From Ditylenchus dipsaci (Eukaryota > Nematoda > Chromadorea > Rhabditida > Anguinidae), in assembly GCA_004194705.1 (NCBI GenBank), contig SADC01000040.1, positions 1 to 64,000 of the forward strand: 64,000 nucleotides of DNA. The letters are read 5' to 3'. Numbering within the stretch: position 1 is the stretch's first letter; the number at the start of each line of letters is the position of its first letter. Made by a program: the position numbers and the translations under genes. This document shows positions 11,701-23,600 of this stretch, piece after piece. The notes beneath the pieces are model-generated. The model worked only from the letters and a program-made list of their open reading frames with translations. It was not told where the DNA came from and ran no database searches.

Positions 11701-14700
11701 AAACTCTGGTATGCATGCTTTTTCATGCATCCAGAGTCACTTTCGATTGATTTGTGTCTAAGGTATGTGGGTGTGCGCATCTCAACTCCAAGTCCCCAGG
11801 TCCCCTGTGCCCTGAAGGGTATATCATAGTAGGGTCGAATGCTCACATGAATCATGAGAGCCTTAGGAGGGTGCACATGATTCAGAAGATTGATGCCATT
11901 TTCGCCAAACTTGTTTTGAAATTTGAAGATCGAATCTCTAAAAACTAAAAATTGTTTGAAATTCATTGTCGATTAGTTCAAAAGGAGTATTACGAATAAG
12001 TGCCCAGCCATTCCAGTTCCTCCTTTGATAAATTTGCCTAAATTTTATTATGCATGAAAGGCATGAAATAGCTAACAAAGGGTAATTTAACCTTTACACT
12101 ATTTGTCAATAGACTCCCACTCTTCCAGCGTAAATGCTTGATCCTATTTAGACGCTAAAAATAAACTAACTTTTTTGACCGTCAGAAAAGTCTAAAGTAA
12201 GGGTGACATTTGTGGTTATTTTTTTACATTGATTTATACAGGCGCTCCAAGATTTTTGGCCACTTTTAAACTGCCATAATTTTTTCTAGGGCGGATTTCA
12301 AAATCCTTAAGCGCAGATCGACTCAGCTTTTGGTTAGCTTTAGCTTTTTGATTTTGGCTGTGTTTTCGTTCCTGGTCTGTAGATGGCCTTTGGATGAGCA
12401 AAGCCCAAACCATAGCGGGACCTAGCAAAAATTGTGTTTTTCAGATTACAGTTGCGGAAAAAAGTTACCGCCCGATCAGAATTTCCACATTTTTTTTTGA
12501 GAAAAACTGTTTGAATTTAATTATTTTTCAAACGGAAAGGGAAAACGAAATAGACAGTCTTGTAGAGAATTTCACGCTCTACAAAACTGGTATTTTTGTT
12601 CAAAAGATTCATTTAAAATTTATGCAAAAAAATCGCAAAGTTTGAAACAATGCAAAAAAAGGTCACGAAAAAAGTTACCGCCCGATAACATTTTATTCCA
12701 AACAACGCACCAAAACAACATTTTAATATTTTGTAGCATATCCGTTAGAATCAATAACAGCCTGGCATCTTCTTGGCATTGACTCCACGAGCTTTTCCAG
12801 GCGTTCTTTCGGAATCGACTCCCATGCTTTCTTCACCGCTTTGAATAGTTCGTCCGACTTCTTGTGCTTGTGCCCACCCATTCTTCGTTCAGCTTCATAC
12901 CACAGATTTTCGATCGGATTTAGGTCTGGAGATTGAGCGGGCCATTGCATAACATCGACGCTGTTGTCCTGGAGCCATTTTGTGATGATCTTGGCCTTGT
13001 GCTTGGGATCGTTGTCCTGCTGGAAGATCTAGAAAAGTCACGAATAATAAAGGTCAGAGAAAAGTTAATCTACTAGTACCAAGTTTTCATCCGGATGCGA
13101 GTTTTCAAGATGTTCCAAATGAGAGAGCATTGTTTCCGAAAGGATCTGTTGATACTGAAACCGATCCATCTTGCCATTCACCAGTCTGAGAGGTCCAAGT
13201 CCATGCCACGAGAAACAGCCCCAGACCATAATGTTTCCTCCACCAAATTTAACGGTGCCTATTGTGTACTTTGGATCGAAGCGCTTATTAACCGGACGCC
13301 TTACATAACCTAAAAACATTGTTTACGACGAAAAAGAAAACAAAATCCAACCTTTTCCATCACTTCCGATCATGTTGAACTTCGATTCATCCGACCAAAG
13401 CACGCTCTTCCATCGATCGACAGTCTAATTTTGATGTTCTTTGACATTCTTTGGCGATATAAACGGCTTTTCGGCTGGACGACGACCAAATAGACCAACC
13501 TAAAAAACATCAATCAACACGGTAAATATTAAAAAGCAACCTCAATGAGACGATTCTGTACTGTGCGCACCGTTATGTCATCCAACTTTAGCTCTTCACG
13601 AATTTCAGGGGCCGTAAGCTTTGGATTCTCCCTCGATTTTCGAGCAATCATTCGGTCGACCCTGCAACAACCACTGATGTCATCGTGTGCCTAGTTAATT
13701 ATAATGCTACCTGCCACTTGTCTTTCGCTTCCGGCCATCCTTTTTGTGCACTTTCGGATTCTTTTGGCGATGGTAAGCATCACGAACACTTTCCTTCGGT
13801 ATTCCCACGTGATCAGCGATTCTTGTGAAGCTCCATCTTTCATCTGTGTCGTGTAAGCGAACGATAAGCCTTTCCGTAACTTGATCAATCGATTTAGGAC
13901 GCATCTAAACATAATAACACATGAAAAATTCATAAAACCACCACAAAATACAAGGAAATGTTATCGGGCGGTAACTTTTTTCGTGACCTTATTTTTGCAT
14001 TGTTTCAAACTTTGCGATTTTTTTGCATAAATTTTAAATGAATCTTTTGAACAAAAATACCAGTTTTGTAGAGCGTGAAATTCTCTACAAGACTGTTTAT
14101 TTCGTTTTCCCTTTCCGTTTAAAAAATAATTAAATTCAAACAGTTTTTCTCAAAAAAAATGTGGAAATTCTGATCGGGCGGTAACTTTTTTCCGCAACTG
14201 TAGGTCACTTTGAGTGGTCTATTACTGCCGATATTTCTGTTGATATGAAACCTTATCTCAAACCTTTAAGGTCATCAAGACCCTTCAGAACCAGATAATA
14301 ATAGTAAAAATCACGGTGGAAATCAATGCCAAAAGGTGGCCGTAAATTTTTCCCCTGCAAGAAAATCACAAACGACCTCCTGGATGTACGCACAACAACA
14401 CTGTTTGATTCGCTCTATGGCTGCCTGCCTTGCCCTAACCATGGTCATTGTCTTTTCTTCTTCTGAGGCTGTTCCACCACGAATTTCTAACCTAAAATAT
14501 CAAAATTTTACAATTCTTATCAGCACAAAAAATAATCAGCTAAAGGTTTTAATCGTTGAAACATACAAAGCTTTCATATTGGTATCGTACAAATCAGTGA
14601 TCTGTTCAGCACATTTCTTTATTAGCGCTTCGTTGTAGGGTGGAATAATGTCTGGATTGTCGTGCAACTCTCGAACCAACTCCAATGCTGTGTCACCAAT

Positions 14701-14730
14701 TGTCGCATTCGATGAGAAGCTAGAACTCAT
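8737..14730 (-). CDS. psf-1: GINS complex subunit PSF1 (GINS1)
   Basis: PSF1 is part of the GINS tetramer that joins Cdc45 and Mcm2-7 as the replicative helicase in the nucleus. Seven exons with matching phases were found: 14730-14567, 14491-14377, 12154-12092, 12037-11994, 11937-11847, 8931-8857 and 8802-8737, giving 205 residues (human about 196). Family landmarks in order are ALELVRELHDNPD near the N-terminus, RLNRIKHLRWKSGSLL (exon 3), LSKEELEWLGTYS, then HPPKALMIHVRALQNYGDFE spliced across exons 5/6, and HFLPLQDCENLIRRGVLEHA at the end. TTTCAG at 14743-14750, 12 bases before the ATG, looks like a trans-splice acceptor. Intron 2 holds a Tc1 and intron 5 a MULE, but every exon is open, so I expect a working gene. 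Confidence 0.93.
9033..11492 (+). mobile_element. Mutator-like element with foldback arms
   Basis: Inverted arms made of TTCGTTTGTTCGAAAAG units (9043-9170 and 11330-11482) border a MULE transposase gene. The 10-bp direct repeat GATTTTTAGG lies at 9023-9032 and 11493-11502, as expected for Mutator. The terminal bases are GGACACGGTCGTTTG at the left and the inverse of GGGTACGCGTCGTTTG at the right. It is inserted in intron 5 of GINS1 in the opposite orientation. It is the only element in the window that couples array-type arms to a classical transposase. Confidence 0.93.
9365..11227 (+). pseudogene. MULE transposase with FLYWCH finger, disabled
   Basis: Exons run 9365-9518, 9586-9826, 9900-10138, 10178-10280, 10332-10638, 10690-10812 and 10860-11227. 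A FLYWCH finger occupies exon 2 (LFWKNKQHKTTAYWKC, then H..C). The MULE core follows: IFMDGTF (first Asp), VSIDFEMAV (second Asp), WGCFFHLVQN (the C..H pair) and NNFAEAANH (likely the Glu region). Three lesions are visible: a one-base excess in the A7 run at about 9471-9477, a one-base shift near 9923 (AAAGAATG) and an in-frame TAG at 10446-10448 just before PDVTPSSVSIDF. The rest of the frame is well preserved, so decay is recent. Confidence 0.88.
11560..11840. repeat. Dispersed repeat module
   Basis: The segment GAATACTGGGGCCTACCGCA to CTAAGGTATGTGGGTGTGCG matches 28620-28745 and 46630-46760 almost base for base, and it matches 700-815 on the minus strand. It lies in GINS1 intron 5, immediately 3' (on the minus strand) of exon 5. 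Its 5' part (GGGCTGTATAGGGAGGG) is also shared with 46565. Confidence 0.7.
12449..14200 (-). mobile_element. Tc1-family transposon with long TIRs
   Basis: The ends are CAGTTGCGGAAAAAAGTTAC and its inverse, each next to a TA dinucleotide (12447-12448 and 14201-14202). The terminal inverted repeats are unusually long for Tc1, about 245 bases (12449-12695 and 13958-14200), and repeat the motif GAAAAAAGTTACCGCCCGAT at their inner border. It lies in GINS1 intron 2 in the same orientation as that gene. Confidence 0.95.
12723..13904 (-). pseudogene. Tc1 DD34E transposase with one nonsense codon
   Basis: Five exons with compatible phases (13904-13711, 13661-13541, 13499-13352, 13309-13080, 13028-12723) give 332 codons, the normal Tc1 length. 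The N-terminus has paired helix-turn-helix domains (RIADHVGIPKESVRDAYHRQ, then LDDITVRTVQNRLIE). The catalytic triad is present: WSDESKF, QQDNDPKH and PDLNPIENLW, with 34 residues between the second Asp and the Glu. The only lesion is TAG at 13425-13427 in HQN-stop-TVDRWKS, where the family has Trp, a single G-to-A change. The copy is therefore one base from an open frame. Confidence 0.93.
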
Positions 14731-14750
14731 TTCTCAAAATATCTGAAATC

Positions 14751-15390
14751 CAAATAAGTAATTTTAACAAAATATTTCTCTTGTTATTACTCAAATAATA
14801 AATACGGCGCCCACCTCAAAAAAAACTCACGCCTGTCGATTTTTTTAAACTTTTTCTCTAAAAGTTTTGAAAGTGTTTTTTTACACTTTTTAGTCATTTT
14901 TAGGAAAAAATTTCGCATTATTTAACGGTGAAACATTATATATTTGCTGGACAAATATATATTTCTGACACAAAAAGGGCCGTTGAAATCTGTTTGAGAC
15001 GTTTAAGAGAAAAAAGATCAAAAAAATTAGCTTGAGAGGCCAAATCAAAAAATTTTAGGAAACTTTTTTTAGCAAAAAATTTTTTGCTAAAAAATGATAA
15101 AAAAATAAACACTTTCTGAGACTTTTGCAGAGAATTTGAAAAGGTAAAATAAACAAAAAAGCGCTAAACATTCCACGGTTCAGATTTTTGTTGAGCACCC
15201 GAAAATCTCGAAATCGACCCTAAATTTTTCCGATTTTTCGAGGGTTGAAAAACGGCCCCATGGGGCCTTTTTAGAAGATAAGAGTTTTTTAAAGTAAAGG
15301 TCAAAAGGTTGAATTTCAAAGATCGACAAAAAAGTCTCATATTGAAATGCGTTTTTTCACCTTTAGCTAAATAAATTTTTTTGAAAACAA
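14751..15390. other. Intergenic between GINS1 and a doubtful gene
   Basis: A/T-rich, rich in AAAAAA and TTTTTT runs. No coding signal is seen on either strand. Confidence 0.4.
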
Positions 15391-15393
15391 AAT

Positions 15394-16023
15394 TTAGCGC
15401 CTTTTTTTGTTTATTTCACCTATTAAAAATTCAAATATCTTTTGTTCATATTTAGATAATGGCACAACATTACGATGCATACATTTGCAGTCAACCGGAG
15501 TGCAGCACTGATTCAATGTATACAAACCAAAATAATCAGCTTCCGGAGCAACAGATAGCAAGAAAGTCATTACCAAAAACTTTTCCTTCACGCTCCTTAA
15601 ATGCTCCTTTTCTGCAACAAATTTTTGATTCCTGTCACTACTTTCTTGTCTGTATTTGTAGCTACCTTTGAAAACTTCAAAATGAAGGGGAGAATGCTAA
15701 CATATCTCAACGTTCCAATCACCAAGATCAACAACAAGTCAGTTGCGCTATCTTCTGACATGTTGTGGCTTTCTTTATAACTTAAGCCTCCCATGTTCCG
15801 CAGTGCATGTTTGCAACGAGTTTCTGTGAGAGGTAATCTCAAAATCATTAAAGATTCTATGCAGGAAAAGAGTGAAATGATGAAATTTGTTGCAGAAAAA
15901 GAACGAAAATTTGAAGTTTTCAGTTGGTCGAAAAGAATAACAAAAATACCTTGAGCCAATAGCATTGTACACCAAGAAGTCTTTTTCGAGATTTTGTGGC
16001 ACGAGTTGTTCAGTGGAGACCAT
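15394..16023 (-). CDS. Doubtful gene, product not recognised
   Basis: A plausible first exon starts at 16023 (MVSTEQLVPQNLEKDFLVYN) and ends at a GTATTTTT donor near 15951. A CTGCATAG acceptor near 15862 opens a second exon. Two frames there both look protein-like, one ending LQTCTAEHGRLKL-stop and the other giving MSEDSATDLLLILVIGTLRY. A last stretch (CCTPVDCKCMHRNVVPLSKY, stop near 15394) lies downstream. I could not make one consistent model, so this may be a decayed gene or a fortuitous reading. No family is recognised. Confidence 0.3.
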
Positions 16024-17604
16024 ATTTTTTATACTATTTCGGGCATCAAATAAACGATTGCAACTTACTCTTGATTTAAATCACACGTTTGAGTCCTTGC
16101 TAACATTTGATGGTCTACCTTGAGCCTAAGCCTAAATGCGTAAAAATTCAAAAAATCGAAAAAAGTTGAAAAAAAATTTACAGGGGCACCAAGCTTCAAA
16201 TTTGGAAAAGTTCGTTCCCGCCTGAGATTCGACACTTTTTCAATCTAATTTTCAGAGTCTTTTGCCAGTTGTCTTTCGCTGATCTAGTTCAAAAAATCGT
16301 AAGATTTCCGATTTTACTAGTCTTTTCTGTCAATGATTTGGCAGTAAGACCCACGGCTCGTGGTATAGCTCCATCCTCTTTTTGAAAATAAAAAATTTAC
16401 CTTAAACGATTTCCAGAAACTACTTGTGAAATCAGAATCCTTACAAACTTTTGCACTAGCGGATCAATTTCTTGAAAATACTCTTAAAATTGAAGAAAAA
16501 AATGTCGGACCCAAGTCGGGAACAATTTTTTGGAAGTGGATTGCAGAGCGACTGGACTGTACATTGTACCCAACCCTACAATCGTCATATCCATTTTGCA
16601 ATCTTTAGTATGTGTGAACAAGTGCCAAAGTATTGTTGGAGATGTGTGTTTGTGCGATACCTTGTTACCTTTTGCTAAAGTACCTTTTTATCGCAGCTTC
16701 ATTGCATTCTGTTATCACCAAACAAAAAAAGAGAGCAACTGGAAGTCAATAATGTGTCAAGGCTAATTTCTTGCTTCACTCCCTTTTTAACAGCTTAAAT
16801 TTTTATTAATTGGTTTTCGCATTAAAAATTGATTAATTGCTTACAGAACAAGTTAATTCTTTCAAATCTGATATAACATGACTTCATAATAATAATTATT
16901 ATTTTTGTATTGAAAAAAATAGGCGCTAGTAGCGAATACCATACTTCACCACACCCCCCCTCCAAATCTGACTTCCGAAAATCGCTGTAGCTACCATAGT
17001 GGGGCGTCCGTCCAGCGACCAGGCCCGTCCCGTCCGGACGGTCTAGAAATTGGCTCAGAGAAGAGCACAAACTAACTATAATATAAACTAACATGTTATA
17101 GTGCCTAAAACACAGCGACCGTCCATGCCTGTCCACCCTTTTCAATCGACCGGCCACCACCGTCTTAAAAATTGTCATTTTTCGAAAAAAAAATATTTTT
17201 CGGATGGTTGCGGCCGGTCGACTACCAAAATGGACGGACAAGTACGGTCGATATGTTTTGCGCATAAGAACAAGGTAGTTCATGTTATATAAACTAGACC
17301 GTCCAGATTTGATGGGCCAATTGTTAGACCGTCCGGACGGGGACGGGATGTGCCCGGAGGATGGTCGCCCCACTATGAGAGCTACCCTTTAAAAACAACA
17401 AGTTTAGGCTTAGCCCTTAGGCTTGGGATAGGCCAGCGTACGGAAGTTGTGACTAATAAGTAGTTTACGCACTTTTCTGGGTCTGGGACATAAATTTGGG
17501 TACTTTTAAATAAAGTTTAAAAGTTGAAAATGGTTGGGGGGTATTCTATACTAGGGTCGAAAAATAAAATTGCAAGATAACACTGCTTTATTTTCAGTAG
17601 TTTT
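16024..17604. other. Intergenic with repeats, no gene seen
   Basis: It contains a single arm of the pogo-like dispersed repeat at about 16205-16335. A GC-rich foldback follows at about 16998-17372, with GTGGGGCG ends and internal CGTCCCGTCCGGACGG, inverted at 17325-17370. Its flanks show no clear target duplication. No coding signal was seen. Confidence 0.5.
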
Positions 17605-20600
17605 ATGATGTGTACATCAGTCAAGAAGCTATATGATTGGGCAATATTTATTGCAACTCTTTCTTTTGTTTTATATGACATATCTTGCGTGTGTGGAGAA
17701 AAAACGTGTAATATATTTTTTTTTATTTATTTCCGTTTATTTTAAAAAATTTGATTTTTGAAAGGTTTTCCCTTTGAAGAAGAATATACCGAGTTTGTAT
17801 CAGACAATGGCCAGTGTGAGTGGTTGAACAAAAGTAGCCAAGAAGATGATGATAGCTTTGAGTTTCCTTGGAACAAAAATTTTATCGAAAAGATCCGATA
17901 CAATATTGGTCCAGATGAGACTAAGGTGAATTTTACATACCGAATTTCGGTGATGCGACTTTACAATAAAATCTCTATTAAATACCCATGGGTTATTATT
18001 ATTTTTTAACTCAAAATTTGGGTCAATTTTAAAGTTTTTGGGTGCCCAACCAAATTGGAATAAGGAGAGTTCATGCTAATTTAGAAAAGGCGAAAACAGA
18101 GTTTCGAAATATTTGTTATAGACTTAGATTAAGGTCCTTAGGCTGGGTTATTAATAGAGATTATATGGTATTTAGAATACTATATTCTTTTAAAGGTCCT
18201 CACCTACACTGATTCAAAACCGTGTTTGTATCCTTAGGGTTTTGACCAAATTTTTGTAGATGATCCCTACGCAAGTTACTGCCCATCTACCCTTATTCCA
18301 TACAAACATGATTTTGAATGGCCCGCTCACACATCTTAAAATTGAAATTGAAATGTTGCTCTTTTGCATACTTTTGCTCATATCTCGCTGTTACGCTAAG
18401 CCAGTCAAGGATTTATACGGCTCAAAATGAAGCTCAGAGACAGAAGAATCCAATGAGTACTCGAGCTTTGTATTGTGATTAAAAAATGTTTGAGATTTCA
18501 GTCCATTTCAAAAAGTGTCGTTCACATTTCACATTTCAATATTAACATTTTTCTACGATAAAACAAAGTTTGAATATGTATTGTGTTCCCCCGGAGACAG
18601 GGCTTAATTTTGACACCAAAAACTATTGGAACTAATTCAAAATCACAGGAGCTGTGATAAAAAAACGGCCGAAAAAATAGTGCATTTTAATTTGAAGAAG
18701 TATGAGTGGGGCCAATAAGTAGATGTACGGCTCTATTAGAAGAAATATAGTAATTTAGTATTTCTTATATTGTTTTTCATTCCTAAAGTGTTTAAAAACT
18801 ATCAAATCAGGTGCCTCAATGTACTCGAATATACTTGACAGATCTTGGCTCAGAATTTGTTTCGGACCAAGATTTCATGAAGATAAAAGTGTACATGTAT
18901 GAGTCAATTAAATCTTGTATTCAACAAGGCATTGGTCACACTGTCTTGATTGTGCCATTGATGCGTGAGGTAAGCAGTGTCTTTTTTCTTTATTACAGTC
19001 GAGTCTCGATTTTACGGCACCCTCTCAAGTTCGTTCCCGCTTTATCTCCATTTTCACAATCTTTTTCGAAATGTGATTTGCCAGTCTGGTCCGAAATATT
19101 GCAAGTATTCCGATTTTGCCGGTCGTTCCCGAAAAGACTAATTTTTTTGCCATTTAGGCTCGCGAGTCTCGATTTTCCGGTATCTCTTTTCAAAAATAGG
19201 TGAATTTTTTTGACTTTGTGAAAAACAATCAATAAATTTTGGTAAATTCCACTAGGCATTTTAACAGAGCTCAAAAACTTGAGAAATTCAAATGCTTTAA
19301 ACCATTTGAAGTAGTGAGTGGGGGATAACTAGAAAAAATACGGAACATTTACATTATTTCAAGGAGAACCGTCAAGTGTGCTGCAGCCTGGAAGATTGTG
19401 CTCAAACACTGCTGCGTATGGAAAAGTCTGACTTTGTGCAACCTTACAACAGTACTGATTTACTCTGGAATAAACAATCGTTTGCAAACACATGGTACAA
19501 TGAAATTGATTACATGAACAATACTTTGTTGAATGTGAGTCTCTTTCGTTCTAAAAGTACTGTCAACTGTTCAATTAAGTCAACCTTTATATACCGTATT
19601 TATTCTAACAAAACGACATGTCGTTCTATTTTCCAACCTCCAGAATTTTTTTCGACTTTATATTAAAAATGTAATAAAAGGCGATTTACCCCCTACACGG
19701 CGTGTCAAAATTCAAAAATGTAATCAGTAGAGAAATTTTGCGCGAAATGCGAAATTGAAAAAAGCAGCAATTTTCAATGGATTTTTTCTTTTGGTTTGTA
19801 TTACTGAATTATGTCCATTCCGTTTGTGTTTTTGTGTTTATCTTAAACTGGTGAGATTCGCTGTTTTTCGGGCTTTCTATCGAGCCATCACTTGCAAACA
19901 AAAGATAGCGAATTCGGTTGCCACAAATTTATTTTATGAAAAGATCACTGAAAAAATTCACTGAGTTGCAAGCCTAGTTGCTAGGCCTAGTTGTAGCCTT
20001 TACCCCTATAGAGACTGTCGTTCTATCAGAATAAATAGGGCAAAGCTTTTCCGTGCTGCAAAAAAACTTTTATCTGCTGCAAAAAAACTTTTATTAGCTG
20101 CAAATATTTTTTTTGCTCCACATGCATTCTTCGTGATATGCATGATAATTGATATTCTTAAGAAAAAATATTACCAAAAATGCATGTTGAGCAAAAAAGT
20201 ATTTGCAACAAATAAAAGTCTTTTTTGCAGCAGACAAAAGTTTTTTTGCAGCTAAAAAAATTCTTTTTATGAGCAAAAAAGTCTTTTTGCAGCACGGAAA
20301 AGCTTTACCCGAATAAATACGGTAAGCACACACAAAAAATTAACTAACATACAGTATTCATTCTGCTAGAACAAAATGTCGTCATATCTTTTAACTTTAA
20401 AATTATTTTGACTTTACGCTAAAAGGGACATAAAAAATAGTTCACCCCTTAAAGGACCATGGTTTTCGCGCGCTGCAGAAATTGGTAGAGTTGGCGGGAA
20501 CACTTCTCTTTCGTCTCTCAGTATACTTTAATGAGTCATTTCAAACGACCCCAAAGAGTAAAGTGCGAGACCAAAGAGAAGTGTCCCGCGCCAATTCAAA

Positions 20601-23600
20601 TTTTGCACATGCCGCTGCGAGCAAAAGCAGTGGTCTTTTAATTTTGACTTTAACATATCCCGCTCTATTGAAAACTGCCGTTCTATTAGAATGAATACAG
20701 TAGACTGATTTCTAAAGTATGTAGACTAATCATCGGTAAAGTCGATACTCGATAATTGCAATTCGGCACTCTTGAAGACTCATTCTAGGGCTGCGCATTC
20801 TCAGGGATGCTGATTAGTTTTTATTCATTTTATTTAACATTAACATCGGTCATATTGTGTCCAGTTGGTGAGGTGATGAATTATGAAGGGTCGACTGTAT
20901 TTCATTTATGGCTCGTTCAGGAAGTCGGAGTTGGAGTTGGAGTAAAGAGTGTTCACGATGCCATATACTCCAACTCCGACTTCCTGAACGAGCCATTAAG
21001 TCTGTTTTAAGCTGTTTGTTTAGTTAAAAGCATACTTTGGACCAAGTCCTTGTTCCAAAAATTCCTTCGTCTTTATTTCCAATCGACTGATGGATATGAA
21101 CCAGATCACGGCTGAGGAGGAGATTCCTCTAACTTACCAGGTATTTGGTTTCAGCCTTCAAAATAAATGACTTGAAAGTACTTGCAGTATTTTGAAGAGA
21201 TGATCACATTCTACTGCATTCGCATGACAATGATCATAGTTGGTCGGCCAGAACTAACAGACCAGCAATTAGATGGTCAATATATGAACATAACTAAAAA
21301 TCTATTTTCCGTGATTGACTACAACTGTTTGGCTACAGAATTGACCGAGTGTTTACGACCTTGTGGTGATGAAAACTTTTTCCTATGCCGGAAGAAAAAT
21401 TTGTCAAAATGTCGTGTGCCTGATCCAATCCCACGTCCACCTGTCAATCCAGTAGCTTTTTAAAATTGAGATTTATATTTAAAGTATTTCTTCTGATTAA
21501 CCACTAATTAGTCCCGAACCTCTTTTAATACTAGAGGATGAGTGAAAAATAAGCCATCAGCCTATATTAAAGGAGCATGCTTTCCTAGTGCAACGGCAAT
21601 TGTTGATTTTTGAATTCCGGGGACATAAAAAAAATAAAAATAATTATCAAATAATTTGCGCGAAATGTTTTTTAAACGCAAACAATTTTTTTCGGCAGCC
21701 ATTTTTTACTTTTCAATTGAATTTTCGGTCGGGTTCGCCGACCCACTGTTACTTTGTGCTCGCCCATTTGGTTTTTGTGTGTAACTGGTTGAATTATAGT
21801 GACCAGTTCAATAATAGTGGCTATATTTCTATTTATGTTTTTTTCGTTTCAGATTGTTGAAAGAAAAAGCCACGTTGTTGCCTCAAAAGTAATTAGATAA
21901 GTTTTATCGATTATTTGCCGTCCTTTGCTTTTCCTTTCTTGGCTTTTTAGGACATAGCTATCAACATGATGCTTGGTGATGCTCCTACTCGTCATCAGCT
22001 AAATCTCATCGAAGGTCTCCTCTTTTTTGAATAAAACCACAGTAAGCAAATCTTCAAGATTCGGTAGGTCTTTTGTCTTCATATAGCTTTTTACGTCTTC
22101 TATGGTTAAGTTTTTTAGTGATGGAAACTCGGCTTGTCTATTCTACTTCAGCAGTTGCTTCAGTCTTGTGCTCTCTGTCTGTTGAAGTGCTGTGGAGACG
22201 TCCACACGAATCGATGCTTCTGACTGGTGTTTTCCGGTAACTATTTTTCGCATTTTCATGTCAGTATCATCGTTGTAGGAGAGCTTTAGTTGGACCAGTA
22301 AGATCTGAAATGCTAACAAGTAGATGGACAGTTACATGATGATAACCTCTAATTTTCCGTTGCTTTTTCTAGCTTCATTACCTCAACTGGAATATAAACC
22401 TCCCCCATAAAAAACGCTACTGGAATAAACCCCCTCCCCTCCGCTCAATCATTTTTTGAAAGTACCTAAAACTACCATTTTTGAAAAAAAGGTTGTGCAA
22501 AAGCCCTTGTTAGTAATGGCTAAGTCCTGAGTCTAAACCTTAATTATTGAGAGCATGGAGTTTATTCCAGTAGCGTTTTTTTGGGGGTAGATATATTCCA
22601 GTGGCGCCTAATAGTTACTGTTACTGTTTTAGGTTCTCTGGTCACGTAACTCTTTTTTTTTAAACGAATTTTCACTGCCGCTGCATACCGCTTGGCATAG
22701 TCATCACTTGATTGATCGTCAAATTCATAAAGTAGCTACACATGTATTCTTTTCGTCTATGTGAAAGCTATTGACGTTACCAATTGTGTGTTGTCTTAGT
22801 GTCAGGCATGTGCACGGGCCTGCATGCTCAGGCCGTAAATTTCGAAATCCATCACGGGTTGTGATGAAAGTAATTTGACCGAAATCACTAAAAGTACAGC
22901 GCGTGCACATGCCTGCGTAGCGTAACTTTCTATGTGCCTTCGTGCTACATCCCAAGACAGTATGGCTAGGCCTATGTAACATAACTGTCGGAGCACGTCA
23001 ACTTCATGTAAGAGGCTGCCTAGCGAAAGTGATTATAAGTCACATATTATTTACCATAGTGACCTGCTCTATTTCATGTTTCTTATTTTCAGGTATAATG
23101 GGTCACTCAGCGAGATCAACCTCGACCTAAACTAAGGAGTGTGAGCAGCATCGACCCCGACATGTACTGTGAGTACACTCTTCGACTAGCCACTATGAGC
23201 GAAGCATTAATTATAGAATGAATCATAACATCCGAGTATTGCAAACTCACTTGTTTTGGTAACGTTAAAAGTACTGGAAAGTTGTGATGAGAATCAAGCA
23301 ATTTGGTGTTGTACCGTGGTGAAAATCGAACAGTGACAAAGAAAAAACCTTCTTCCGGCTAGCACAAGAACAGTGTAAAGTACTAGAAACAAGTAGCAGG
23401 ACAACAAACAAAAATAATTTTATTCTGAGAAGCAACAACAATAATAGGTCCGAATTCTTACTAACGCCCTTGGAGGTACACTAGAATTACTTCTTTTGCC
23501 AGAAGTTTGAACAGCTGATCCTTGCCCACAATCCCGATCGAAGTGTTCTGAAACCTATGATTGATAAATCATAAATAACCATTTAAATTTCAGAATCCTT

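Noticed and set aside
11849..11966. Open frame continuing from GINS1 exon 5 into SIRPYYDIPF
   Set aside because: A GTGAGC donor follows IH at 11847, and the true continuation VRALQNYGDFE is in phase at 8931. The read-through part is intron.
10446..13427. In-frame TAG in both the MULE and the Tc1 transposase, hinting at TAG reassignment
   Set aside because: The MULE also has frameshifts, the Tc1 change is a common G-to-A mutation, and the plus-strand gene at 52268-53663 appears to end at TAG. Ordinary decay explains both.
16426..16766. Plus-strand frames such as LADQFLENTLKIEEK
   Set aside because: Several overlapping frames are open at once, and part of the sequence resembles the dispersed pogo-like repeat. 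No splice partner was found.
17605..21463. Separate secreted-protein gene ending at the TAA at 21463
   Set aside because: A GTAGCT donor just before the stop and phase-0 fit to the exon at 25269 make one receptor gene more likely, but a separate gene cannot be excluded without transcripts.
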